Shown here piece after piece: positions 33,333 to 43,077 of a stretch of DNA of 49,733 nt. Position 1 is the first letter of the stretch. Each line of letters opens with the position of its first letter. The stretch is from Clostridiales bacterium (GTDB lineage Bacteria; Bacillota; Clostridia; Peptostreptococcales; Acidaminobacteraceae), in the NCBI GenBank assembly GCA_021107455.1, contig JAIOSU010000198.1, positions 1-49,733 of the forward strand, in the 5' to 3' direction. The translations under genes were made by a program, and so were the position numbers. The notes under the pieces are model-generated. The model was not told where the DNA came from. It did not search any database and saw only the letters and a list, made by a program, of their open reading frames with translations.

Positions 33333-34508
33333 ATGGAACATGTCACAAAACAAAAAAAAGCGATTTCGATTGAGACATTTGTTTTTTTAATTGTTTCTGG
33401 GGTTGTCTTCGGATATCTTGCGACTGAAATGGGAGTCGATAAGATGTTCAACACCATAATGAACACAGCGCATTACCTTTTGCTCGATGTTGTGTTTTTT
33501 ATTATGGCAGTTGCTGTATTGGCAGGTGCATTTGCTGCACTTTTGTCAGAATTTGGTGTCGTAGCATTGATCAACAAAATCATCTCACCAGTAATGAAAC
33601 CTCTTTACGGATTACCAGGTGCCGCTTCCCTTGGAATGCTCACCACATATTTGTCGGACAATCCAGCTATTATTGCTCTTGCCCATGACAAAGGTTTCAA
33701 AAAGTATTTTCATGATTATCAACTCCCTACATTATGCAATCTTGGAACTGCATTTGGTATGGGACTTATACTAACTACATTCATGATTGGACTTGGAGAT
33801 GGTGTAGAGTATATGATTCCTGTTCTCATCGGCAATATCGGTGCGATCATCGGAAGTATAGTCAGTGTCCGCATTATGATGGTATACTCCAAAAAGTATT
33901 ATAATGTTGGCAAAGTAGAAATGGAAATCATCCCTGCAAATGACAACCTCAACAAACTCCGAGAAGTTCGAGTAGGTAATGTATTTGAACGCGTCCTCGA
34001 CGCTACACTTGAAGGTGGTAAATCAGGTGTTGAACTTGGACTTGCGATTATCCCTGGTGTTGTCATCATCTGTACACTTGTTATGATCTTTACTTTCGGA
34101 CCTGCAGAAACCATTGATGGTGTTGCCATCTATACAGGAGCCAAGAAAGAAGGTGTGGCGCTATTCCCTAAAATCGGTGAGTTGTTCAGCCCGATTCTTA
34201 AACCTTTGTTCGGTTTTGAAAGCGCTGAAGCCATCGCATTTCCTATCACTGCACTTGGATCTGTAGGCGCGGCTATGGGACTTGTCAAAGATTTTATAAC
34301 CAGAGGACTTGTTGGACCAAGTGACATTGCTGTATTTACTGCCATGGGTATGTGCTGGAGCGGTTATCTCAGCACTCACGTCGGCATGATGGATGCTCTT
34401 GGTGTCAGAAAACTTTCTTCAAAAGCAATTTTTTCCCATACCATAGGAGGCATCATGGCTGGCATATCAGCTCATTACCTCTACTTGTTGTCAACTATGA
34501 TTCTATAA
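33333..34508 (+). CDS. Nucleoside-recognition-like multi-TM membrane protein (CD0519/CD1768-like family)
   Basis: Multi-TM, SD GGGGG before ATG 33333; GVVFGYLATEMGVDKMFNTIMNTAHYLLLD; LSDNPAIIALAHDKGFKKYF. Confidence 0.75.
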   Translation: MEHVTKQKKAISIETFVFLIVSGVVFGYLATEMGVDKMFNTIMNTAHYLLLDVVFFIMAVAVLAGAFAALLSEFGVVALINKIISPVMKPLYGLPGAASLGMLTTYLSDNPAIIALAHDKGFKKYFHDYQLPTLCNLGTAFGMGLILTTFMIGLGDGVEYMIPVLIGNIGAIIGSIVSVRIMMVYSKKYYNVGKVEMEIIPANDNLNKLREVRVGNVFERVLDATLEGGKSGVELGLAIIPGVVIICTLVMIFTFGPAETIDGVAIYTGAKKEGVALFPKIGELFSPILKPLFGFESAEAIAFPITALGSVGAAMGLVKDFITRGLVGPSDIAVFTAMGMCWSGYLSTHVGMMDALGVRKLSSKAIFSHTIGGIMAGISAHYLYLLSTMIL

Positions 34509-34511
34509 TGA

Positions 34512-34559
34512 TAAAGAGCATCCAGGCGACCCCACAAGGTCACGTGAATGCTCTTTTTA
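34512..34559. terminator. Bidirectional terminator between convergent genes
   Basis: AAAGAGCATCCAGGCGACCCCACAAGGTCACGTGAATGCTCTTTTT. Confidence 0.8.
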
Positions 34560-34793
34560 TATTTGCTCTTTTGCAATCATGAGCCCCATGATTTTTTCCA
34601 CCAATGGTACAAAAAGCATTGATGACGGTACTGCTATGATATATCCCATGATAAAGGATTGACCCCAGGCTGAAAGAAAATATCGGTCCATACCTTGATT
34701 GATCAAAGTCATGAAAAATGATATGGAGAGTGAAATGCCTAGAGAAGCCAAGGCATTGAATAGTATAAATTGTGTCACTTTGTTTAAACGCAT
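34557..34793 (-). CDS. DUF2798-like small membrane protein
   Basis: 78 aa, two TM helices; FMTLINQGMDRYFLSAWGQSFIMGYIIAVPSSMLFVPLVEKIM. Confidence 0.75.
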   Translation of the reverse strand: MRLNKVTQFILFNALASLGISLSISFFMTLINQGMDRYFLSAWGQSFIMGYIIAVPSSMLFVPLVEKIMGLMIAKEQI

Positions 34794-34881
34794 TGATTTA
34801 CCCCGCTGAATATTTTTGTCACTAGAAACATTATACCCAATCTATGGAGTATTTCAATTTTTTTGTTAAATACTTACAAAT

Positions 34882-35013
34882 TCACTTTTTATTTTGTAAG
34901 ATGAATTTTATTTCCTTTAAGAGAATTATGATTTTATTCAGCGCAAATTGTATGGAGACGAGCACCAAGAAAAAAAACGCTATTCCAACCCATTCCAGTC
35001 TTAAATCACCCAT
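34882..35013 (-). CDS. Small membrane protein (43 aa), not in the supplied ORF track
   Basis: ATG at 35013 with AGGAG SD (GATAGGAGCTTATATG); translates MGDLRLEWVGIAFFFLVLVSIQFALNKIIILLKEIKFILQNKK*. Confidence 0.6.
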   Translation of the reverse strand: MGDLRLEWVGIAFFFLVLVSIQFALNKIIILLKEIKFILQNKK

Positions 35014-35030
35014 ATAAGCTCCTATCTTAA

Positions 35031-36176
35031 TCAGTAGTTCTCCAGATCGAATTCAAACACTTCTTTGTCTGATATAGCATCCACATTGATTCGATTCAAA
35101 TGCAACGAAGGAACTGAAATCCTATTCTCAAGTCCATCGCTGACAAATCTTCGCTGCGGATTTTTTTCATATTCATCAAGCCACCAAGACAATTGCATAT
35201 CGCCATCACCACTTTGAACCCGGTGAACACCACTTTTGTTGAAGTCCACATGATAAACAGGTACATATGGCTTCCAGCCGACTCTGAGTACCGTGTGGTT
35301 ACTGTATTCAAACCCTTCAAATTGACCTTTGAGCACGTAGGGTCTCAGATCATCATTTTGTGGGCTTTTTCCATAAGGAAGAGCCAATGACTCCATCACT
35401 AATTTTTCGTTCAGATTGTTGAAATGTGTCGTATTTTTGCCAAGTGCTCTTTGAATGCCCTCTGCATCCAGTTTAGTCAGATCTTCGTGATTGTAGGCAT
35501 GATTGCCAATTTCATAACCATGATCGAACAAGTATTGTAATTTTTGCTCGATATACTTGGGCTGACCAAAAGGATTGCCGGCATTGAGATAAAAAATAGC
35601 CGCTTTTCCAAATGTTGGATTATCAATATAAAATGCGTCCAATATTCCAACGACGCAATCTGGATCGATTTCCAGACCGTCCTCAGTCTCCAAATAATTA
35701 AAATTCGATCTGTGTCCATCGTCGAATGTCAGTACCACAGGTGTTCTCCCAGCCTCAATGTCAAAATTGCCGTCGATGTAATCCTTCATGCTGACTGCGC
35801 TGAACCCCATATCAAACAATCTCTGCAAATCGCTCTTAAATGACTCTATGGTCCTGGAATAAGTAGTGTTTGTTTCACTGAGGTTGTGATACATGACAAT
35901 CATGATTTCACCGGATTCGTCAGGTCTTACCATTTCATAATCCAGCTCTTCCACTACTTCAATCGCATCAGGCTCCTCGCTATCGTCAGAATCTACAACT
36001 GGTTCTTCAATAACAGGTTCCTCAATAACAGGTTGTTCAACAATCGGCTCTGGGATGATATCATCATCTGTCTTGACCAACACTTCGTTTCCACAACCAA
36101 CTAAAAAGACCACTAGGATCCACGTCCACCATCCTCTTACCAACAGTTTTTTCATTATGCCCCCTAAAATTGTCAT
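35031..36176 (-). CDS. Polysaccharide deacetylase family lipoprotein
   Basis: Lipobox LVGCGNE, Pro/Glu/Val-rich linker, VVLTFDDGHRSNF and HAYNHEDLT motifs. Confidence 0.9.
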   Translation of the reverse strand: MTILGGIMKKLLVRGWWTWILVVFLVGCGNEVLVKTDDDIIPEPIVEQPVIEEPVIEEPVVDSDDSEEPDAIEVVEELDYEMVRPDESGEIMIVMYHNLSETNTTYSRTIESFKSDLQRLFDMGFSAVSMKDYIDGNFDIEAGRTPVVLTFDDGHRSNFNYLETEDGLEIDPDCVVGILDAFYIDNPTFGKAAIFYLNAGNPFGQPKYIEQKLQYLFDHGYEIGNHAYNHEDLTKLDAEGIQRALGKNTTHFNNLNEKLVMESLALPYGKSPQNDDLRPYVLKGQFEGFEYSNHTVLRVGWKPYVPVYHVDFNKSGVHRVQSGDGDMQLSWWLDEYEKNPQRRFVSDGLENRISVPSLHLNRINVDAISDKEVFEFDLENY

Positions 36177-36187
36177 TCGTTGTCTAT

Positions 36188-36217
36188 ATTATAACTTGAA
36201 ATGTACCTATAGTCCAA
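36188..36217 (-). promoter_or_regulatory. Promoter for deacetylase (TTGGAC-N18-TATAAT)
   Basis: Minus strand hexamers with 18-nt spacing in a divergent intergenic region. Confidence 0.6.
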
Positions 36218-36231
36218 GTTAAGATTTCATT

Positions 36232-36260
36232 TTGAGTTTAATATGATTTTATGCTATACT
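36232..36260 (+). promoter_or_regulatory. Promoter for DUF4364/peptidase operon (TTGAGT-N17-TATACT)
   Basis: Hexamers with 17-nt spacing about 48 nt upstream of the GTG start at 36308. Confidence 0.6.
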
Positions 36261-36307
36261 ATTGCTTGAACATCTGTTCAATCCAACGCGCAAGGAGGGA
36301 TTTATTT

Positions 36308-36844
36308 GTGAAAATAAGTCCAGATCAACAACTGAAATCCAAAATAAAATTATTGTATATTATCAATCAATTTTCCGTACCACTCACAAACCAACAATTG
36401 ACTGATTTTGTACTTGAACATGATATTATGAATTTTTTCGATTTGCAACAATATCTGACGGATCTTGTTGCTACTTCTATGCTCGAATATTCAAGCAGCG
36501 AGGGAGAAAATTATTATATCATCACAGAAAGTGGAAAAAACACACTGGAACTTTTTTCCGATAGGGTTTCACAATCACTCCGCAGGACCATCAACGACAT
36601 TGTGGATTCGAAGAAAAAATCTTTTGTGATCAAAACTAATATTTCGGCTGATTATACCAAAGAGGATGACAATGATTATATGGTTCATCTTTCTGTAAAG
36701 GAAGGCATCTATACATTGATGGACATCAAAGTCAATGTGGTGTCCAACAAACATGCCAAACAAATTTGTGAAAACTGGGAGAAAAAAGCCCAGTATCTTT
36801 ATGGTGATATCTTAAATAAGCTGGTTGATGATTCAGATTTGTAG
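36308..36844 (+). CDS. DUF4364 family protein (winged-helix regulator-like); GTG start
   Basis: AAGGAGGG SD 7 nt before GTG 36308; KIKLLYIINQFSVPLTNQQLTDFVLEHDIMNFFDLQQYLTDLVATSMLEY. Confidence 0.85.
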   Translation: MKISPDQQLKSKIKLLYIINQFSVPLTNQQLTDFVLEHDIMNFFDLQQYLTDLVATSMLEYSSSEGENYYIITESGKNTLELFSDRVSQSLRRTINDIVDSKKKSFVIKTNISADYTKEDDNDYMVHLSVKEGIYTLMDIKVNVVSNKHAKQICENWEKKAQYLYGDILNKLVDDSDL

Positions 36845-36852
36845 GAGCGTCT

Positions 36853-38109
36853 ATGAGAACTAAAATTGCACTATCCGTTTTTTTGACAATAGCACTCAGT
36901 TACTTCAATGTTGATATCATTCCACTTGACACACCACTCAAATACTCTTCTCTTCCCACTTTTTACAGCACTTATGAAACTCTGGATCGAGATTTGTTCA
37001 TACGAAACCAGGGCACTGCCAATACCTGCTGGGCTTTTGCGGCAAATTCTCTACTCGAGATTTATTTGCTCAAAAATCATGGAACTCTTGAAAATTTTTC
37101 AGAAACACATATGATAGAAAATTCCCCTATTCCGACAAGCGCACTTTCCGGAGGACGCTTCAATATTGCGATGGGTTATTTTCTCAACAGAATTGGACCA
37201 GTTGACGAAACAGGCATCCAAAATTATTATGTAAAATCTTATGTCCAGGCCAACGACGATATGAATCTGACCAAACAATTGATCAAGAAACATGGTGCAG
37301 TTGTCACTTCAATTTTTTATGACATATCGAGATCTGGTTTTTTTAGTGAAGACACTTCCTCATATTTCAACCCATCAAGAAGCAATCCAATCACTCATGA
37401 CGTAATTCTAATCGGTTGGGACGATTACTATGATCGCAACAACTTCAGGAGCAAGCCTCAACGGAATGGTGCTTTCATAGCACAAAACAGTTTTGGAAAT
37501 GATTGGGGTCAGCACGGTCTTTTTTATATCTCCTATGAGGATGTTCATGTCCTCGATACCAATTACGCTATCGATTCTGTTGAACCTATGACTCAAAATT
37601 CAAATGTATACTTTTACGATGAAACCGGAGTCACTCATTTTGAGGGGTTTCCAGAAGTCGAAGAAATCTATGGTATCAACAATTTCATTTCCAGTTATAC
37701 CGGTACTGATCAGGTAGAATATCTGACCGGCATAGGGATATACACTTCCGAACCCGATACAAATGTCACTCTATTTGCAGATGCCACCAAATTTGATCCT
37801 AAGAATACAGACCTAAATGTTCCCGTGGGACAAATAACATTTGATTTGCCAGGTTACCACCGCTTCGATCTTGAAACGCCATTTGAACTGATTGGTGGTG
37901 CTCCATTTTATATAGGAGCAAAAGTAAGTGGCTCAGGACCATTCGTGTTCCCTATTGAAGCTCCCTATCCGGGTATGGACTATGAGGTTTTCGCATCGGA
38001 AAATGAAGGGTATATTGGCTCGAATTTCTCATCAGGAGAATATTACTCAATATTTGAATTCAGAAATCAAGGCAGTCTAGCGATTAGAGCCTACACTGTC
38101 ACAAAGTGA
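36853..38109 (+). CDS. Secreted papain-like C1 family cysteine peptidase with lectin-like C-terminal region
   Basis: Signal peptide; RNQGTANTCWAFAANSLLE (Q and C), THDVILIGWDD (H), NSFGNDWGQHGLFYISY (N). Confidence 0.9.
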   Translation: MRTKIALSVFLTIALSYFNVDIIPLDTPLKYSSLPTFYSTYETLDRDLFIRNQGTANTCWAFAANSLLEIYLLKNHGTLENFSETHMIENSPIPTSALSGGRFNIAMGYFLNRIGPVDETGIQNYYVKSYVQANDDMNLTKQLIKKHGAVVTSIFYDISRSGFFSEDTSSYFNPSRSNPITHDVILIGWDDYYDRNNFRSKPQRNGAFIAQNSFGNDWGQHGLFYISYEDVHVLDTNYAIDSVEPMTQNSNVYFYDETGVTHFEGFPEVEEIYGINNFISSYTGTDQVEYLTGIGIYTSEPDTNVTLFADATKFDPKNTDLNVPVGQITFDLPGYHRFDLETPFELIGGAPFYIGAKVSGSGPFVFPIEAPYPGMDYEVFASENEGYIGSNFSSGEYYSIFEFRNQGSLAIRAYTVTK

Positions 38110-38110
38110 T

Positions 38111-38163
38111 AAAAGACTCCCATGACCAGGCTTGAACACCTCTAGTCATGGGAGTCTCTTTTT
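38111..38163. terminator. Bidirectional terminator between convergent genes
   Basis: AAAAGACTCCCATGACCAGGCTTGAACACCTCTAGTCATGGGAGTCTCTTTTT. Confidence 0.9.
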
Positions 38164-39454
38164 ATTGCTTCAAACTCATGATTCTCATTCTGGCCGAACC
38201 GACCATATATAGTGATCCGAAAACCACAATCAATGATTTTTTTTCACTTAATTTCATTTGTTCCATACCAAAATCGACTGCTTCTTCAATATTTTCAAAA
38301 GTACCGATTACTGGAACGGAACCAATACGACTTGAAAGTTCCTTTGCATGAAGCGCTCTAGGATTGTCAGGAGCAGTTGTAATCACTTCATCAAGATAAG
38401 GTGATATCTCATGCAACATCGCTTCGACATCCTTGTCTGATAGAACACCCATGACACCAATAACATGATATTGCTCTTTAAGTGGTTTTAAACTCGTTGC
38501 AAGGCCTTTGATCCCATGAAGATTGTGTGCTCCATCGATGATGATTAAAGGCTCTCGGGATACCACTTCCATTCGGGCTAACCAAGTTGTCTTTCTAAGA
38601 CCCTCAACAAGGCTTTCATGGGACACATCAAAACCATGGTATATTTTCAAAGCTTCGATGGTTTCTATAGCCACAGCCGCATTTTGAGCTTGATAGGATG
38701 CAATCAGACCAAGTTCATATCGATTTCCTTTGAATTCAAAAACCAAATGATTCAGGTTGGTCTCCAGCACTTTCAAACTTTTGAAATCAGCCTGGATCAG
38801 ATTATTGTTTTGAACGGAACAAACCTCTTTAATGACAAGTTCAGCACCACTCACCTGTGGATGCATCACGGTGATTCCATCCTTTTTGATGATCCCAGCC
38901 TTTTCATAAGCGATTTTCTCAATGGTATCCCCAAGATACTCCACGTGATCCATATCAATTGGAGTAATCACAGAAACCATCGGTTGATCAATGGCATTGG
39001 TCGCATCGAGTCTACCACCCAGTCCAACCTCAAGAACGACGACATCACATTTGTGCTTTGCAAAGTATAGCATTCCAATTGCAGTGACGACCTCAAACTC
39101 AGTAGGATGATTGTAACCTTGCTCAAGCATCCAGCTTATTTTCTCCTTGACGGTTTCGGTAAGTTCACCAATTTCTTCATCAGTTATATAAACATTGTCA
39201 ATCCTCATCCGTTCATTGAATGTTTCAATAAACGGTGATGTATAGAGACCGGTTTTATATCCCGCCTCAATAAGGATATGACTGATCATGGAAGATGTAG
39301 ATCCTTTTCCATTAGTTCCTGCAACATGAACAAATTTCAGGTTCTTTTGTGGATTTCCAAGGGTGTCAAGGAGGGTCTTGATATTTTCAAGACCAAGCTT
39401 GCTACCAAATTTGTAAGTACTGTGTATAAATTCCAATGCTTTAGCATAATTCAT
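38162..39454 (-). CDS. folC: Bifunctional folylpolyglutamate/dihydrofolate synthase
   Basis: FVHVAGTNGKGSTSSMISHILIEAGYKTGLYTSPFIETFNERM. Confidence 0.97.
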   Translation of the reverse strand: MNYAKALEFIHSTYKFGSKLGLENIKTLLDTLGNPQKNLKFVHVAGTNGKGSTSSMISHILIEAGYKTGLYTSPFIETFNERMRIDNVYITDEEIGELTETVKEKISWMLEQGYNHPTEFEVVTAIGMLYFAKHKCDVVVLEVGLGGRLDATNAIDQPMVSVITPIDMDHVEYLGDTIEKIAYEKAGIIKKDGITVMHPQVSGAELVIKEVCSVQNNNLIQADFKSLKVLETNLNHLVFEFKGNRYELGLIASYQAQNAAVAIETIEALKIYHGFDVSHESLVEGLRKTTWLARMEVVSREPLIIIDGAHNLHGIKGLATSLKPLKEQYHVIGVMGVLSDKDVEAMLHEISPYLDEVITTAPDNPRALHAKELSSRIGSVPVIGTFENIEEAVDFGMEQMKLSEKKSLIVVFGSLYMVGSARMRIMSLKQ

Positions 39455-39468
39455 CTGTATGCCCTCAC

Positions 39469-42108
39469 CTATAATTTGCCTGCGATTGAAGCGATTCTAC
39501 TGTTGATTGTATCAAGCAGTTCCTCGTATTTGATTTGCTTTTGACGCTCTTCTTCCAGTAGGAAAGCCGGAGCTTTACTGACAAAGCCTTCATTTCCTAA
39601 CTTTTGAACAACTCTGGACACTTCTTTTTCCAGTTTGGTCTTCTCTTTTACAAGGCGTTCCATTTCTTTGGTATAATCTATCAAATCATCAAGTGGCAAG
39701 TATAGTTCCGCCCCATAAATCACTGCAGATACCGCATCTTCAGGAATCAAGTCTTTGGAATTCACTTTGGAGACCTCTGAACATGATGCTAAAGTAATCA
39801 AATACTCTGATTGATCTAGAATCAAATTGCCAATGGTCTCATCAGAAGCAAGAATCATACATTTTGCTTTTCTTGATGGAACAACATCCATCTCAGCACG
39901 CACATTTCTTAAATTTTTGATGGCTTCCATTACAATTTCCATATTCTTTTCTGCTTCAAGATTGATCCACTCAGTACCACTGACCGGCCAATTGTCTCTG
40001 ACCAGCATATTGTTTCCGTTAGGCATGAATTTCCAAATTTCCTCAGTGATGAAAGGCATAAAAGGATGAAGCAATCTCAATATATCTTTGAGAACCTTTA
40101 CGAGAATTTTTTGAACGGTCTTTTTAGCATTCTCATCAGTGCCATAAAGTCTTTTCTTAGCTAATTCAATATACCAGTCACAGTAAGAATTCCAAGTGAA
40201 CTCATATATTTTTGTCGCTGCGATACCGAGCTCGAATTTTTCAAGTGCAGTAGTGATTTCATCAGTCACGGTAGAAAGTTTTGACATGATCCATTGGTCT
40301 GCCAAAGTGAACTCTTCTGAACCATCAAAATGAAGCACCGCACCATCAAGTCCCATAATGACAAATCTGGAAGCATTCCAAAGCTTGTTGGCAAAGTTTC
40401 TCGAATTCTCCACTCTTTCAAGCTGGAATTTGAGGTCATTGCCTGGACTGTTGCCGGTCGCAAGCATGAATCTCAGTGCATCGGCACCGTATTGGTCGAT
40501 GACATCAAGGGGATCCACACCATTTCCAAGAGACTTGCTCATCTTCTTGCCATTCGCGTCTCTTACAAGGCCATGTAAGAACACATGATCGAATGGAAGC
40601 TCTCCTGTCATTTCAAGTCCCGAGAACACCATTCTGATGACCCAGAAAAATATGATGTCATAACCTGTAACAAGGACATTCGTAGGGTAGAAATACTCAA
40701 GTTCAGGAGTTTTAGTCGGCCAACCTAAAGTAGAAAATGGCCATAGTGCACTACTGAACCATGTATCGAGCACATCATCATCTTGCTTGAAGTGTGTGCC
40801 ACCACAACTTGGGCAAACATCTGGCATTTCTTTTGCCACTACAATTTCAGGGCAAGACTGACAATAGTAAGCCGGGATTCTATGCCCCCACCATAATTGT
40901 CTTGAAATGCACCAGTCTCTAATATTTTCAAGCCAATTGTTATATACTTTGGTAAAACGGTCAGGGATGATCTTAAGTGATTCGTCCTTTACCACTTCCA
41001 GCGCTGGAGCAGCGAGTGGTGCCATGTGAACGAACCATTGGTCCGATACCCTAGGTTCTATAACCGTGCTGCATCTATAACACATGCCCACATTGTGAAG
41101 ATGATCTTTGACCTGTACCAGATAACCTTCTGCCTCCAAATCTTTAACAATCGCTTTTCTGCATTCAAAACGGTCCATTCCTTCAAATTTTCCTGAATTT
41201 TCATTCATTGTTGCATCAGGATTGAAAATATTGATTTGCTCGAGATTATGACGCATACCGATTTCAAAGTCATTTGGGTCATGTGCCGGAGTTACTTTGA
41301 GGGCACCAGTTCCGAAATCTTTATCAACATAGTCATCTGCAATAATAGGCAGTTCACGACCAAACAAAGGCAAAATGCATGTTTTTCCGACCAAATGACT
41401 ATATCTCTCATCATCTGGGTTAACTGCAACGCCTGTGTCAGCGATCATTGTCTCAGGTCGTGTTGTTGCGATTTCAAGAAACTCATCAGAGTCCTTCACA
41501 GGATACTTGATATGCCAAAAATGACCTGGTTTTTCTTCATGTTCAACTTCTGCGTCGGACAAAGTCGTCTTACAATCAGGGCACCAGTTGATCAATCGGT
41601 TGCCTCTATAAATAAGTCCTTTTTCATATAATTTCACGAACACTTCTGTAACGGCCTCATTACAACCTTCATCCATTGTAAAACGTTCTTTTTCCCAGTC
41701 ACATGACGATCCCAACTTTTGCATTTGATTCACTATGATCCGACCGTATTCATCACGCCATTCCCAGGCACGTCTTAGGAACTCGTCTCGACCAAGATTT
41801 TCTTTGGTCAAACCTTCTTTTTCCTCAATGGACTTTAGAACTCGTACTTCAGTGGCGATGCTCGCATGATCCGTACCAGGAAGCCAAAGTGCTTCATAAC
41901 CTTGTAGCCTCTTGAATCTGATCAAGACATCTTGAAGTGTTTGATCCAGAGCATGTCCCATATGCAATTGACCTGTGATGTTCGGTGGTGGCAAAACAAT
42001 AGTATACGGCTTTTTGTCAGGATTGACGTTTGCACTGAACTGTTTCTTTTCGAGCCATTCGGCATAAATTCGGTCTTCAAAATCCTTCGGATTGTACTTG
42101 CTTTGCAT
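39469..42108 (-). CDS. valS: Valyl-tRNA synthetase
   Basis: PPPNITGQLHMGHALDQTLQDVLIRFKRLQGYEALWLPGTDHA; KMSKSLGNG; start at ATG 42108 after GGGAGG. Confidence 0.98.
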   Translation of the reverse strand: MQSKYNPKDFEDRIYAEWLEKKQFSANVNPDKKPYTIVLPPPNITGQLHMGHALDQTLQDVLIRFKRLQGYEALWLPGTDHASIATEVRVLKSIEEKEGLTKENLGRDEFLRRAWEWRDEYGRIIVNQMQKLGSSCDWEKERFTMDEGCNEAVTEVFVKLYEKGLIYRGNRLINWCPDCKTTLSDAEVEHEEKPGHFWHIKYPVKDSDEFLEIATTRPETMIADTGVAVNPDDERYSHLVGKTCILPLFGRELPIIADDYVDKDFGTGALKVTPAHDPNDFEIGMRHNLEQINIFNPDATMNENSGKFEGMDRFECRKAIVKDLEAEGYLVQVKDHLHNVGMCYRCSTVIEPRVSDQWFVHMAPLAAPALEVVKDESLKIIPDRFTKVYNNWLENIRDWCISRQLWWGHRIPAYYCQSCPEIVVAKEMPDVCPSCGGTHFKQDDDVLDTWFSSALWPFSTLGWPTKTPELEYFYPTNVLVTGYDIIFFWVIRMVFSGLEMTGELPFDHVFLHGLVRDANGKKMSKSLGNGVDPLDVIDQYGADALRFMLATGNSPGNDLKFQLERVENSRNFANKLWNASRFVIMGLDGAVLHFDGSEEFTLADQWIMSKLSTVTDEITTALEKFELGIAATKIYEFTWNSYCDWYIELAKKRLYGTDENAKKTVQKILVKVLKDILRLLHPFMPFITEEIWKFMPNGNNMLVRDNWPVSGTEWINLEAEKNMEIVMEAIKNLRNVRAEMDVVPSRKAKCMILASDETIGNLILDQSEYLITLASCSEVSKVNSKDLIPEDAVSAVIYGAELYLPLDDLIDYTKEMERLVKEKTKLEKEVSRVVQKLGNEGFVSKAPAFLLEEERQKQIKYEELLDTINSRIASIAGKL

Positions 42109-42134
42109 AATTTTCCTCCCCATTTTTTACAATA

Positions 42135-42395
42135 AAAAAATCCATTCATCCCCATGAAAGGGACGAATGGATCGCGTTACCACCCTAATTCTGACACAAC
42201 AAAAAATGTCAGCACTCATTAAATATAACGGTTATAACCGGATCTGCATACTTGATTTCAGCAGATCATCTCGGAAGCGACCTTCAACAATCTGCTCTGG
42301 ATGGGTCTCTCAGCCGGTGAACCCCTCTCTCTTACAGTTACAATTGCCTACTCCTCTTCGTCATCAACAACTTATAAAATTGTTTTAATTATAAT
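42135..42395 (-). promoter_or_regulatory. T-box leader of valS, specifier GTC (Val)
   Basis: Minus strand AGGGTGGTAACGCGATCC, GAAG-GTC-G-CTTC specifier loop, terminator ATCCATTCGTCCCTTTCATGGGGATGAATGGATTTTTTT. Confidence 0.95.
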
Positions 42396-42492
42396 CAATT
42401 GTCCAACTCTTGTCAATATGCTAATATCATTCTAAACCGCTTCTAACGCATTCTTAACCTTAATGTCGGATAATAAATCAGGAGGTAATTAT

Positions 42493-43026
42493 ATGGATCG
42501 TAAAAACAGATTTTTAGGCGCCACTTTTGTCATTCTAGGTGCTGCACTCATTCTCAATTATTACAATATAATCTCTTTTGATATTTGGAGCCTTTGGCCA
42601 GTTGTTTTCATTTATTTTGGAATCAAGGCAGAGCGAGATTATTTTAATGGTCATGCGGGAAGTCGCAACTTGCTGTTAGGGTCTATCCTGATCATTTATG
42701 GTATTTATTTTCTAGCAGATGTCTTTTTAGGTTATCGAATTATGAATCTTCTCGGTCCATTGTTTGTTCTCGGACCAGCAGTTGGATTTCTGCAAATGGC
42801 CTATTATGGGCATAGAAGGAAAAGCAATTATCGTGTCGGTGTGATTTTGACAGTCATTTCAGCATTCATGTTCGTCGACAAACTATCTCTTATAAAATTT
42901 GACGTTTTGATCTATGTCGCATTCATATTCATCGGACTCTTCATGATGAGAAAGAATTCACATGACATTGATAATGAAGACAATGATTTTGAAGACGATA
43001 CGCACCACCCTGATGAAAGATATTAA
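42493..43026 (+). CDS. LiaF/DUF5668-like transmembrane protein
   Basis: GGAGG SD then ATG 42493; FLGATFVILGAALILNYYNIISFDIWSLWPVVFIYFGI. Confidence 0.75.
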   Translation: MDRKNRFLGATFVILGAALILNYYNIISFDIWSLWPVVFIYFGIKAERDYFNGHAGSRNLLLGSILIIYGIYFLADVFLGYRIMNLLGPLFVLGPAVGFLQMAYYGHRRKSNYRVGVILTVISAFMFVDKLSLIKFDVLIYVAFIFIGLFMMRKNSHDIDNEDNDFEDDTHHPDERY

Positions 43027-43030
43027 CTAA

Positions 43031-43076
43031 AAAAATTGCCGGGACTGGATCATTAGATCCAGTCCCGGCAATTTTG
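43031..43076. terminator. Bidirectional terminator
   Basis: AAAAAATTGCCGGGACTGGATCATTAGATCCAGTCCCGGCAATTTTG near-perfect long stem. Confidence 0.92.
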
Positions 43077-43077
43077 T

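Noticed and set aside
34130-34379. Overlapping antisense ORFs (71 and 72 aa) in the CD0519-like gene
   Set aside because: Antisense shadow ORFs without SD or conserved motifs.
36853-38109. Toxin or defence protease system
   Set aside because: No immunity, sensor or defence partner nearby; ordinary secreted C1 peptidase features.
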